From: Flavobacteriaceae bacterium CP2B
Lineage (GTDB): Bacteria; Bacteroidota; Bacteroidia; Flavobacteriales; Flavobacteriaceae
Reading direction: 5' to 3'
Assembly: GCA_001683825.1 (NCBI GenBank)
Contig: LXTR01000064.1
Span: forward strand, 1-58,152
Length of the DNA: 58,152 bases
In this document: in pieces, positions 45,371-53,822 of the stretch
Layout of the letters: the number at the start of each line of letters is the position of its first letter
Numbering within the stretch: the stretch's first letter is position 1
Translations under genes and position numbers: made by a program
The notes under the pieces: generated by a model
Seen by the model: only the letters and a program-made list of their open reading frames with translations
What the model was told of the DNA's origin: nothing
Database searches by the model: none

Positions 45371-47194
45371 ATGTCAGCAACAGGACACGAACACAGCAAC
45401 GATCATGAACATGATCACGGACATCATCATAAAGAAACCTTTGTAACCAAATACATTTTCAGCCAGGATCATAAAATGATCTCCAAGCAATACCTGATCA
45501 CCGGACTGATCATGGGGGTTATAGGGATTGCCATGTCCCTGCTGTTCCGCATGCAGCTGGCCTGGCCCGGAGAATCTTTTAAGACCTTTGAATGGCTGCT
45601 TGGCGACTGGGCCCCGGACGGCGTCATGGATGCTGATATCTACCTGGCCCTGGTGACCATCCACGGGACCCTGATGGTGTTTTTCGTGTTGACACAGGGA
45701 TTGAGCGGAACTTTCTCGAACCTGCTGATACCTCTGCAGATTGGCGCCCGGGATATGGCTTCGGGATTCCTGAATATGCTTTCCTACTGGATGTTTTTTG
45801 TGTCCAGTGTGATTATGATACTCTCCCTGTTTGTGGAAGCGGGGCCGGCAGCAGCCGGGTGGACGATTTATCCCCCGCTGAGCGCGTTGCCCATGGCACA
45901 ACCCGGATCGGGTATGGGGATGACCCTCTGGCTGGTATCCATGGCGATATTCATCGCTTCATCCCTGATGGGATCGCTTAACTATATCGTGACGGTAATC
46001 AATTTGAGGACCAAAGGCATGTCCATGACCCGCTTGCCACTTACCGTATGGGCTTTCTTTGTGACCGCCATCATCGGGGTGATCTCGTTTCCGGTGCTCT
46101 TGTCTGCGGCCTTGTTGCTTATCATGGACCGTAGTTTTGGGACGTCGTTCTTCCTGTCGGATATTTTTATCCAGGGCGAGGTACTGCACTACCAGGGCGG
46201 ATCGCCCGTGTTGTATGAACACCTCTTCTGGTTCCTTGGGCACCCGGAGGTATACATTGTGATCCTTCCTGCGATGGGGATTGTTTCAGAAGTAATGTCT
46301 GTCAACGCCCGTAAGCCCATCTTCGGATATCGCGCCATGATCGCGTCTATATTGGCCATTGCCTTCCTGTCTACCATTGTATGGGGACACCATATGTTTA
46401 TTTCCGGGATGAACCCCTTCCTGGGATCGGTCTTTACCTTCACCACGCTTCTGATCGCCATCCCATCGGCCGTAAAGGCTTTTAACTGGATCACCACGCT
46501 GTGGAAGGGCAACTTGCAGTTGAACCCGGCAATGCTCTTTTCTATTGGCATGGTTTCAACGTTTATTACCGGTGGCCTTACCGGGATCATCCTTGGTGAC
46601 AGTACCCTCGACATTAATGTGCACGACACCTATTTTGTGGTCGCGCACTTCCACCTGGTGATGGGTATTTCTGCATTATACGGTATGTTTGCCGGCATCT
46701 ACCACTGGTTCCCCAAAATGTTCCAGGGCCGGATGATGAACAAGAACATGGGCTATGTACACTTCTGGATAACGGCCGTGGGCTCATACGGAATTTTCTT
46801 CCCCATGCACTTCGTGGGAATGGCCGGGGTACCAAGGAGGTACTATGAGAATACCGCATTTCCCATGTTCGATGAATTGGTGGATATTCAGGTATTGATG
46901 ACGGTTTTCGCATTGATAACCGCAGCTGCCCAGCTGGTCTTTGCCTATAATTTTGTACGTAGCATCTTTTACGGGCAAAAAGGTTCCCTCAACCCATGGG
47001 GAGCCACCACCCTGGAATGGACCACCCCCCAGGAGCATTTCCACGGGAACTGGCATGGAGAGATCCCTCAGGTACACCGTTGGCCGTACGACTACAGTAA
47101 GACCTATGACAACGGGGAGTATATCCTGCCAGGACAGGATTTTGTACCCCAGCACATCCCCTTGCAGGAAAACGAGCAGGAATTGAACCATTAA
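45371..47194 (+). CDS. ctaD: Cytochrome c oxidase subunit I (heme-copper oxidase)
   Basis: The catalytic subunit, 607 residues from the ATG at 45371 (an in-frame TTG at 45365 would add two residues). Conserved ligands are all present: His98 (heme a), His291 with Tyr295 (the cross-linked CuB pair in HPEVY), His340-His341 (CuB), His426 (heme a3) and His428 (heme a). The YIVILP pattern marks an A-type oxidase. The first 20 residues are histidine-rich (GHEHSNDHEHDHGHHHK). It ends the locus and is followed by a terminator. Subunits III and IV are not in the window. Confidence 0.96.
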   Translation: MSATGHEHSNDHEHDHGHHHKETFVTKYIFSQDHKMISKQYLITGLIMGVIGIAMSLLFRMQLAWPGESFKTFEWLLGDWAPDGVMDADIYLALVTIHGTLMVFFVLTQGLSGTFSNLLIPLQIGARDMASGFLNMLSYWMFFVSSVIMILSLFVEAGPAAAGWTIYPPLSALPMAQPGSGMGMTLWLVSMAIFIASSLMGSLNYIVTVINLRTKGMSMTRLPLTVWAFFVTAIIGVISFPVLLSAALLLIMDRSFGTSFFLSDIFIQGEVLHYQGGSPVLYEHLFWFLGHPEVYIVILPAMGIVSEVMSVNARKPIFGYRAMIASILAIAFLSTIVWGHHMFISGMNPFLGSVFTFTTLLIAIPSAVKAFNWITTLWKGNLQLNPAMLFSIGMVSTFITGGLTGIILGDSTLDINVHDTYFVVAHFHLVMGISALYGMFAGIYHWFPKMFQGRMMNKNMGYVHFWITAVGSYGIFFPMHFVGMAGVPRRYYENTAFPMFDELVDIQVLMTVFALITAAAQLVFAYNFVRSIFYGQKGSLNPWGATTLEWTTPQEHFHGNWHGEIPQVHRWPYDYSKTYDNGEYILPGQDFVPQHIPLQENEQELNH

Positions 47195-47216
47195 CGGTTC
47201 CATACCAATCATAGCA

Positions 47217-47244
47217 AAGCCCGTCTATCCCGACGGGCTTTTTT
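47217..47244 (+). terminator. Intrinsic terminator of the act-cta locus
   Basis: A 9-bp perfect stem (AAGCCCGTC at 47217-47225 with 47232-47240) has a 6-base loop and is followed by T residues. Confidence 0.92.
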
Positions 47245-47261
47245 AGTAGCGGCCACCGGGA

Positions 47262-47292
47262 TTTAGCTATATCACAATTTTATATATCTTTA
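47262..47292 (+). promoter_or_regulatory. Possible promoter of the second DUF2807 gene
   Basis: TTTA, 19 bases, then TATCTTTA (47285-47292). Spacing is ideal but the last base of each element differs from consensus. Confidence 0.4.
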
Positions 47293-47334
47293 ATGGGCAT
47301 TCCCGCTAAGGGAATTGCGCTCCTAAACCACGCT

Positions 47335-48165
47335 ATGAATGTGAAACAACTTTTGCTGTTGCTGCTTTCTTTGAGTACCGTTGCCCTCCAGGCCCAGCGG
47401 AAACCAAGGATCAAGGGAAACCGGAATGTCATAGAGGTTCGGGAGTCACTACCCGACTTCCGGGCGGTCACCCTTGTAGACAACCTGGAAATCACCTTGC
47501 AGGGCGCTGCGGAACCCGGGTACGAAATAGTGGCCGACGACAACCTGATCGATGTCCTGAAGTTTGCCGTGACCTCCGACACGCTCTACATCAGTTCCTT
47601 TTATACCATTACCGGCAAAAAGAAATTGGAAATCCGGGTTTTTTACAGTGAACTGGAGGCGATAACCCTGAAAGACGGCAGCCTTGGGATGGACGAGATC
47701 CTGAGTACGCCCTCCCTTTCGGTGCGAACCCTGGGGCCATCTAAGCTACAGCTGAACGCCAGGGCGCCCTTCATTGTCATGGCCATGGGCGAAGAGAGTT
47801 CGGGTGATTTTAACCTGGATGCCGATACCCTGGAGCTCAGGCTGGCAGACCGGGCGGATGCCCGGATTTACCAGGTGTCACAACAGCTCGACCTCTATAT
47901 GGAACACGCTTCTGACGCCTTGCTGGATGGGAGCGCTGCCCTGATGAAGGTAGCACTCCATGGAAATGCGGACCTAAGGGCGGAACGGATGGAAGCCCAG
48001 GGCATACAGGCTGCGCTACACGATAAGGCTGCGGCCCACCTCAGGGCCACCGAAACCATTGAGCTCACTTCCACGGGAGCAGCCAACACGTATTTGTATG
48101 GAGATCCGCAAATTTCGATCAGGGAGTTCAAGGATCAATCAGGGCTGCATAAAAGGGCCGATTGA
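47335..48165 (+). CDS. DUF2807 (GIN domain) exported protein
   Basis: A 276-residue paralogue of the DUF2807 lipoprotein at 15523. The ATG at 47335 gives a signal peptide (MNVKQLLLLLLSLSTVALQAQ) without a lipobox; an upstream ATG (47293) adds 14 unlikely residues. The domain opens with DFRAVTLVDNLEITLQG, which parallels the DFRAIQAEGPITTVVS of the other copy, and continues as a beta-helix with fewer glycine-serine turns. The function is unknown. Confidence 0.82.
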   Translation: MNVKQLLLLLLSLSTVALQAQRKPRIKGNRNVIEVRESLPDFRAVTLVDNLEITLQGAAEPGYEIVADDNLIDVLKFAVTSDTLYISSFYTITGKKKLEIRVFYSELEAITLKDGSLGMDEILSTPSLSVRTLGPSKLQLNARAPFIVMAMGEESSGDFNLDADTLELRLADRADARIYQVSQQLDLYMEHASDALLDGSAALMKVALHGNADLRAERMEAQGIQAALHDKAAAHLRATETIELTSTGAANTYLYGDPQISIREFKDQSGLHKRAD

Positions 48166-48176
48166 CGGGCGGGATT

Positions 48177-48194
48177 CCCCCAGGTGTTTGGGGG
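48177..48194 (+). terminator. Weak terminator after the second DUF2807 gene
   Basis: CCCCCA (48177-48182) pairs with TGGGGG (48189-48194) around a 6-base loop. The following sequence CTATTTG is only moderately T-rich. Confidence 0.4.
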
Positions 48195-48294
48195 CTATTT
48201 GATGGAATAAAGGCAGGTGTGCCAGCACAACCCTGCACAGGGGTGTAACTACAATAAAATATTTTTAATTTATCCTACCAGCCATACTGCTACT

Positions 48295-49356
48295 ATGAAT
48301 TTAAAAGATGGTGTGAAAACCGCAGAGAATAAAGTTTCTGCCGAAACCCAAAAATTAAGTGCCTTTGTCAGGGACCGGTCCAAATCGCTGATCGACCGAC
48401 TGGAATGTTACGAGGACATCATCAACCTTGAAGTGGGGGATACCGGGCTGAACCGGGCGAAATCCCTGGAACGGGAGGTAGATATGCGGCAGTTGTTCAT
48501 CAAATATGAAGGTGATAACCCCACAGGCACCCAAAAGGACCGTATTGCTTTTGCCCAGGTGTACGACGCCCTGCGGCGCGAATACGATAGGGTGTCACTG
48601 GCTACCTGCGGCAATTACGGGGTAGCGGTGGCCCTGGCGGCCAACCTGGCAGGGATTGGCTGTAAGATCTATATCCCTGATTCCTACAATACCGAACGCT
48701 TTGTCGAAATGGAAATGCTGGGGGCAGAGATCATCCAGCTTCCCGGAAGCTATGAAGATGTCGTAAACAAAAGCAGCGAACTGGCCCGGGAAAACGCCTG
48801 GTACGATGCCAATCCTGGTGGGGTGAATACGCCCTTGCAGATCACGGCTTATTCGCAGATCGCATTTGAGATTACCGAGGAGTTGGGCGACGCCCCCAAA
48901 TATTGCGCCTGCCCCGTATCAAATGGTACGCTGCTGGCCGGAATTTACCGCGGGTTTGTAAGTTTGTACAAACGGGGGAAAACCTCGCGCATCCCCAAGA
49001 TGATCGCCGCCTCCTCTACCCGGAAAAACCCTATCGTACAATCGTTCAAACAGGGGCTGGACCATTGTGTAGATTTGAGCCCTGAAGTTATCAGGGAAAC
49101 AAAATACAATGAACCCCTGATCAACTGGCACAGTTTTGACGGAGAAGAAGCCCTCTACGCCATCCGGCAATCTGCAGGGGACGCCTATAACATCAGCGAT
49201 AAAAAAATGAAGGAAATGAGTGCTTTTCTGCTAAAGAAAGAAGGGTTACGTATTCTTCCGGCGGCTACCGCCGGCCTGGTGGCTTTATTGGAAATGCATG
49301 AGAAAATGGATTTTGAACCCGACCGCTACGTGGCGGTCCTAACTGCAAAATGGTAA
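48295..49356 (+). CDS. PLP-dependent enzyme of the threonine synthase/cysteine synthase fold
   Basis: A 353-residue fold-type II PLP enzyme. The ATG at 48295 is preferred because the 26 residues from the upstream ATG (48217) look like translated leader. The Schiff-base lysine is Lys81 in NPTGTQKDR, which resembles the GSFKDR of threonine synthase. CGNYGVAVALAANLAG follows and SNGTLLAGIYRG is the likely phosphate loop. It could be a beta-eliminating or beta-replacing lyase, or an unusual threonine synthase. It heads a tight five-gene operon (next gene 4 bp away), so its substrate may be an amino acid used by that pathway. The exact reaction is unknown. Confidence 0.85.
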   Translation: MNLKDGVKTAENKVSAETQKLSAFVRDRSKSLIDRLECYEDIINLEVGDTGLNRAKSLEREVDMRQLFIKYEGDNPTGTQKDRIAFAQVYDALRREYDRVSLATCGNYGVAVALAANLAGIGCKIYIPDSYNTERFVEMEMLGAEIIQLPGSYEDVVNKSSELARENAWYDANPGGVNTPLQITAYSQIAFEITEELGDAPKYCACPVSNGTLLAGIYRGFVSLYKRGKTSRIPKMIAASSTRKNPIVQSFKQGLDHCVDLSPEVIRETKYNEPLINWHSFDGEEALYAIRQSAGDAYNISDKKMKEMSAFLLKKEGLRILPAATAGLVALLEMHEKMDFEPDRYVAVLTAKW

Positions 49357-49360
49357 GACA

Positions 49361-50434
49361 ATGAATGAATCAATAGACGGAAAAGCACTGGTGTATTGCG
49401 TGGGGGCCTTTAATACCCCCAATGGCAAGACGGCCCACGGGCTGGTACGGTTTACGGAGCGTTACGAGGTGGTGGGGGTGTTAGACCCGGCCTACGCAGG
49501 CCAGGATGCCGGCATGGTGCTGGACGGCAGGCCCAATGGCATTCCCGTTTTTGCCGGTATGGAAGCCGCGGTAAGCGCGTTGCGGGACGCGGGGAAACTC
49601 CCCAAATCCCTGGTCATTGGCCTGGCCCCTGATGGGGGCCGCCTGCCGCCAGAGGCCAAGGCTAGCATCAAAAAGGCCTTGCAGATGGGCTGGAATGTAG
49701 ATAGCGGGCTCCATGATTTCCTTACAAACGACTCGGAACTGACACAGCTGGCGCAAAAACACCAATGCCGTATCCGTGATATCCGGAAAACACCCGACCG
49801 GGATAAATTACACTTTTTTACCGGGGATATTGAAAAGGTAGATTGCCTGAAACTCGCCGTTTTGGGCACAGATTCTGCCCTGGGGAAACGCACCACGGCC
49901 TGGATTCTCGTCCACGCCTTTCGCAAGGCGGGGATATCGGCCGAAATGGTTGGCACCGGCCAAACCGCCTGGATGCAGGGGGCCAGGTACAGCATGGTAA
50001 TGGACAGTTGTATCAATGATTTTGTTTCGGGGGAAATAGAGCACGCGGTGGTAAGTGCCTGGAAGAATGAGGCGCCCAAGGTCATTGTGATAGAAGGACA
50101 GGGGAGCCTCATGAACCCGGCCTATCCCGGGGGTTTCGAAATCCTGGCTGCGGGAAGGCCAGACTATGTGATCCTGCAACATGCCCCCAAACGCCTGGAA
50201 TATGACGGCTTTCCCGGTTACAAACTGCACCCCCTTCCGGAGCAGATCAGGGCTATTGAGGTGATCTCAGGGAAAAAAGTGCTGGCAGTGACCTTGAACC
50301 ACGAGCAAATGACCCGTGAGGAAATCCTTCCGGCCTGTGAAGCGATTACCAAAGAAACCGGGCTGCCTGCCTTTGACGTGCTCGAATACGGCGCAGACGA
50401 CCTCATTGCACTCATAAAGCAGCACATACGATGA
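49361..50434 (+). CDS. DUF1611 family protein (DgcN-like)
   Basis: A 357-residue protein with an N-terminal Rossmann-like domain (about residues 1-135) and a C-terminal P-loop domain starting at LGTDSALGKRTTAWIL (about 168-183). EGQGSLMNPAYPGGFEIL follows. This is DUF1611; characterised members include DgcN, a D-glutamate N-acetyltransferase that works with the racemase DgcA. The operon here also contains a dipeptide-epimerase-type enolase superfamily gene, so an acyl-glutamate pathway is plausible but not shown. Its stop overlaps the next start by 4 bp (ATGA). Confidence 0.85.
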   Translation: MNESIDGKALVYCVGAFNTPNGKTAHGLVRFTERYEVVGVLDPAYAGQDAGMVLDGRPNGIPVFAGMEAAVSALRDAGKLPKSLVIGLAPDGGRLPPEAKASIKKALQMGWNVDSGLHDFLTNDSELTQLAQKHQCRIRDIRKTPDRDKLHFFTGDIEKVDCLKLAVLGTDSALGKRTTAWILVHAFRKAGISAEMVGTGQTAWMQGARYSMVMDSCINDFVSGEIEHAVVSAWKNEAPKVIVIEGQGSLMNPAYPGGFEILAAGRPDYVILQHAPKRLEYDGFPGYKLHPLPEQIRAIEVISGKKVLAVTLNHEQMTREEILPACEAITKETGLPAFDVLEYGADDLIALIKQHIR

Positions 50435-51957
50435 GTGACATCCGCTCCCTTGTGGTATTTTCCAGCCTGAAAGTGCACCAGCTACGGGTAGAACCCGCCC
50501 GTGTACGGGCTACGTATACCCTTGCCAAAATGTCTGGAGAAACCCTAAGCAATGAACTCATCTATTCCTATAGCAGCCCCTTCTTTGATCCCGGCAGGGC
50601 AGAAGACATCAACCTGGCCTCCATGATGCTGGCGCAGGTGGCACTTAATTATGGCCTTTTTTGCAAGACGATCACCTTTGAAGGGCTTTTTGATGAAACC
50701 GATCAGCGCTTCCTCGCAGACATGATGGAGAACACCTCCCGGGAAATCCTGGTCATCAAGTTTTTCAGGAAAAACGAATTCCTTTTACCCCCTTTTGATT
50801 CCCTGAAACCCGAAAAATTAAATCGGTACACCGCTGCCATCCTGGAATTCAGCAATCCCGGATTCCCCGAATTGCCTAAGGACCGGAAAAAGGACCTCCC
50901 CCGTGAAGACCATTATGCCATCCTTAGCAGTGGGGGTAAAGACAGCCTGTTGAGTTATGGGATCGTGCGCGAACTGGGGGTGGCGCATCCGGTGTACATC
51001 AACGAATCGGGCAGGCACTGGTATACAGCGGTCAACGCCCACCACTATTTCAGGGAAATAGAGCCCAATACGGTTAAACCCTGGTGCAACAGCGATCGGA
51101 TTTTTAACTGGATGTTGCGGCATATGCCCTTCATCAAACCAAACTTCCAGAATATCCGGGCCGATATTTATCCCATACGGCTCTGGACCGTAGCCGTCTT
51201 CCTCTTTGGCGTCCTTCCCGTAGTCCGGAAACGCGGTCTTGGGAATGTATTGATCGGGAACGAATACGACACCACCCTTAAGGGCAATTTTGAAGGCATC
51301 ACCCATTACCATGGCCTGTACGACCAAAGCAAGTATTTTGACAACGCCCTCACCCGGTATTACGACAAAAAAGGGTGGGGCATCCGGCAGTATTCCATCT
51401 TAAGGAGCCTCTCTGAATTGCTGATCCTCAAGGTCCTGGTTAAACGCTACCCCGAATTGCAGCGGCATCAGGTATCCTGCCATGCCGCCCACGAAGAAGA
51501 CGGGCGGATGCTCCCTTGTGGCAATTGCGAAAAATGCCGCAGGATCGTAGGGATGTTGAAAGCCCTGGGCGAAGACCCCAAACGCTGCGGGTATACCGAA
51601 GAACAGATCAAAAGGGGGCTGGATGCGCTTTCCAGGCAGAGTGTAAAGCAATTGGGAAGCGATGCCGCCCACCTGTATTCCATGCTCCTGGACCAGGGGC
51701 TTATTGAACGTAATGCCCATACGGCCCGGTTGGCCAAAGCCCATCCTGAGATCGTTATGCTGAGGTTTGACAATGAGCGGAGTGAACTGGAAGACCTCCC
51801 CCGGCACATCCGTAAACCACTCTTTGACATCCTGCAACACTATTCTGAAGGTTCTGTAAGGCTGATCGACCGAAAATGGCATACCTTCGCACTGGAAGAG
51901 GAGGTATTAACCCCCCCTTACTTCTTAAAAGCAACCCATGGAAAAGAAAAAACATAA
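50431..51957 (+). CDS. PP-loop ATPase-type protein with a cysteine cluster (MurL-like?)
   Basis: A 508-residue protein with an N-terminal beta-rich domain (about 1-155), then a PP-loop ATP-pyrophosphatase motif SSGGKDSLLSYG (Ser167 to Ser172), which implies adenylation with release of AMP and PPi. A cluster CGNCEKCRR (Cys363, Cys366, Cys369) probably binds a metal, and a helical C-terminal region follows. The architecture reminds me of MurL, the ATP-dependent epimerase that converts the L-glutamate end of UDP-MurNAc-L-Ala-L-Glu to the D form, but I could not verify this. It overlaps its neighbours by 4 and 20 bp, so it is translated together with them. Confidence 0.8.
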   Translation: MSDIRSLVVFSSLKVHQLRVEPARVRATYTLAKMSGETLSNELIYSYSSPFFDPGRAEDINLASMMLAQVALNYGLFCKTITFEGLFDETDQRFLADMMENTSREILVIKFFRKNEFLLPPFDSLKPEKLNRYTAAILEFSNPGFPELPKDRKKDLPREDHYAILSSGGKDSLLSYGIVRELGVAHPVYINESGRHWYTAVNAHHYFREIEPNTVKPWCNSDRIFNWMLRHMPFIKPNFQNIRADIYPIRLWTVAVFLFGVLPVVRKRGLGNVLIGNEYDTTLKGNFEGITHYHGLYDQSKYFDNALTRYYDKKGWGIRQYSILRSLSELLILKVLVKRYPELQRHQVSCHAAHEEDGRMLPCGNCEKCRRIVGMLKALGEDPKRCGYTEEQIKRGLDALSRQSVKQLGSDAAHLYSMLLDQGLIERNAHTARLAKAHPEIVMLRFDNERSELEDLPRHIRKPLFDILQHYSEGSVRLIDRKWHTFALEEEVLTPPYFLKATHGKEKT

Positions 51958-52738
51958 TCCGGGATTCCTCTGGGAACTCCTCTCCTGGCCGGAGATCGAA
52001 GCGTACCTGAAGAAAGTAGATACAGTACTACTGCCCTGCGGGGCCATTGAACAACACGGGCCACACCTTCCGGTAGACGTGGATTATTTTGACGCCAAAT
52101 ATATGGCCTACAAAGTTGCCGAAGCCTGTGAAGACCCCAAACCATTGGTGCTTCCAGCCATTCCCTATGGGGTGTCTTACCACCACGACGATTTTAAGGG
52201 AACACTGAGTGTCAGCAACAATGCCCTTTCCATGTTTGTATATGACCTGGGCATGCGCCTGGCAGCGAACGGGATCAAGAAGATCATTATCCTGAATGGG
52301 CATGGGGATAACATGCCGACCCTCACCTATGCCGCCCAGATGATCAACAGGGACGCCAAGATCTTTGTCTGCGTTGACACCGGGGAGACCAGCGATGTGG
52401 ACCTTTACAAATTAGTAGATACCAAGAACGATATCCACGCGGGCGAGTTGGAGACCAGTACCACACTGGCCATACGGCCCGACCTGGTGAATATGGACAA
52501 GGCAGTGAACGAAACCATGGAGTTTGGGAGCAAGTTCCTGGATTACGACTATGAGCGGGGGGTCAATTGGTATGTCCATACCGACAAGATTTCATCGAGC
52601 GGCATTATGGGCGATGCCACCAAGGCCAATGTGGAAAAAGGAAAGAAAATGTGGGAACTGATGATCCACCATATGGTCCGTTTCGTGGAGTCGATCAAGA
52701 ACGCCCCCCTTCAGGACCTGTATCAAAAACGCTATTAA
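51938..52738 (+). CDS. Creatininase family amidohydrolase
   Basis: A 266-residue member of the creatininase/MftE-type metal amidohydrolases. Metal-binding motifs are GAIEQHGPHLPVDVDYFDA (about residues 35-53), HHDDFKGT (about 87-94), LNGHGDN (about 122-128) and HAGELETS (about 167-174). Family members open cyclic amides or hydrolyse small amides and peptides. The start ATG lies 20 bp inside the end of the PP-loop gene, and the stop is directly followed by the epimerase ATG. The substrate is unknown; a glutamyl or dipeptide amide would suit the operon. Confidence 0.9.
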   Translation: MEKKKHNPGFLWELLSWPEIEAYLKKVDTVLLPCGAIEQHGPHLPVDVDYFDAKYMAYKVAEACEDPKPLVLPAIPYGVSYHHDDFKGTLSVSNNALSMFVYDLGMRLAANGIKKIIILNGHGDNMPTLTYAAQMINRDAKIFVCVDTGETSDVDLYKLVDTKNDIHAGELETSTTLAIRPDLVNMDKAVNETMEFGSKFLDYDYERGVNWYVHTDKISSSGIMGDATKANVEKGKKMWELMIHHMVRFVESIKNAPLQDLYQKRY

Positions 52739-53806
52739 ATGAAGATCAAACGGATTTCCTGCCACCGTTTGGACCTTACCTTGTCGGTGCCTTACACCAT
52801 CGCTTATGAAAGTGTCAGCAAGACCACGAACTTTATCCTGAAACTCGAAACGGCGAGCGGGCTTATGGGCTATGGTTGTGCGGCGCCCGACCTTCACGTG
52901 ACCGGTGAAACCACGGAGGACGTGGAGTTGGCTATTTACAAGGTGGTAATCCCATACCTGGAGGGTAAGGACCCCTTTACCTACATTCGTTTGCTGGATG
53001 AGCTCAAAACGCAGCTCGAAGGCAAGGCGTCTACGCTGGCCATGGTGGATATGGCATTGCTGGACCTGGTTTCCCGCAAGGCGGGGGTGCCGCTGTATAA
53101 ATTCCTCGGGGGATATAAACCCAGTATCCCCACCAGTATCACCATTGGGATACTCCCGCTGGATGACACCCTGAAACAGGCCGCGGAGTTTGTGGCTTCG
53201 GGGTTTTTCATCCTGAAGATCAAGGGGGGGAAGGTCCTGGAGGAAGATATCGAGAAAATGATCCGCCTCAGGGAAGCCTTTCCCGGCATACAGTTGCGAT
53301 TTGACGGGAACCAGGGATATTCTGTGGCCCAGGCCCTGGAATTCGTCAGGAGGACGGAGGAAGTGGGTATAGAGATCTTTGAACAGCCCACCCTGGTCCA
53401 GGGCGATGAAAACCTGGGGGAAGTCACCCGGCAGGTACACGTACCGGTCATGGCCGACGAAAGCCTCAAAAGCCTGGCCGATGCGTTTCGCCTGGCCCGT
53501 CATGAGCGCATAGATATGGTGAATATCAAGCTGATGAAGGTAGGAGGCATTATTGAAGGCCTGCATATCAATTCAGTGGCCAGGTCGGCCAGCCTGGAAG
53601 TCATGGCCGGCTGTATTGATGAATGCGGGTTGGGCATTGCAGCCGGGCTGCACTTTGCCCTATCCCGGCGAAATATCGAATATGCCGACCTTGATGGGCA
53701 CCTGGATTTGCTGGACGATCCCTACGGCGGGTTGTTCCATCTTCGGGAAGGGGTGCTCTATCCGTCGGAAAGCCCCGGCCTGGGGCCCATGCCGGAAGTT
53801 TTCTAA
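52739..53806 (+). CDS. Enolase superfamily dipeptide epimerase
   Basis: A 355-residue enzyme with the alpha/beta-capping domain and barrel of the muconate-lactonising subgroup. Catalytic residues are all in place: Lys160 and Lys162 (LKIKGG), metal ligands Asp189 (FDGNQGY), Glu215 (IFEQPT) and Asp240 (MADES), and the opposing Lys264 (KLMKVGG). This two-lysine layout fits L-Ala-D/L-Glu epimerase and the related N-acyl-amino acid racemases such as DgcA. It begins directly after the creatininase stop and ends the operon. It is convergent with pckA. Confidence 0.92.
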   Translation: MKIKRISCHRLDLTLSVPYTIAYESVSKTTNFILKLETASGLMGYGCAAPDLHVTGETTEDVELAIYKVVIPYLEGKDPFTYIRLLDELKTQLEGKASTLAMVDMALLDLVSRKAGVPLYKFLGGYKPSIPTSITIGILPLDDTLKQAAEFVASGFFILKIKGGKVLEEDIEKMIRLREAFPGIQLRFDGNQGYSVAQALEFVRRTEEVGIEIFEQPTLVQGDENLGEVTRQVHVPVMADESLKSLADAFRLARHERIDMVNIKLMKVGGIIEGLHINSVARSASLEVMAGCIDECGLGIAAGLHFALSRRNIEYADLDGHLDLLDDPYGGLFHLREGVLYPSESPGLGPMPEVF

Positions 53807-53822
53807 AGGCCCCAGGCTGCGG

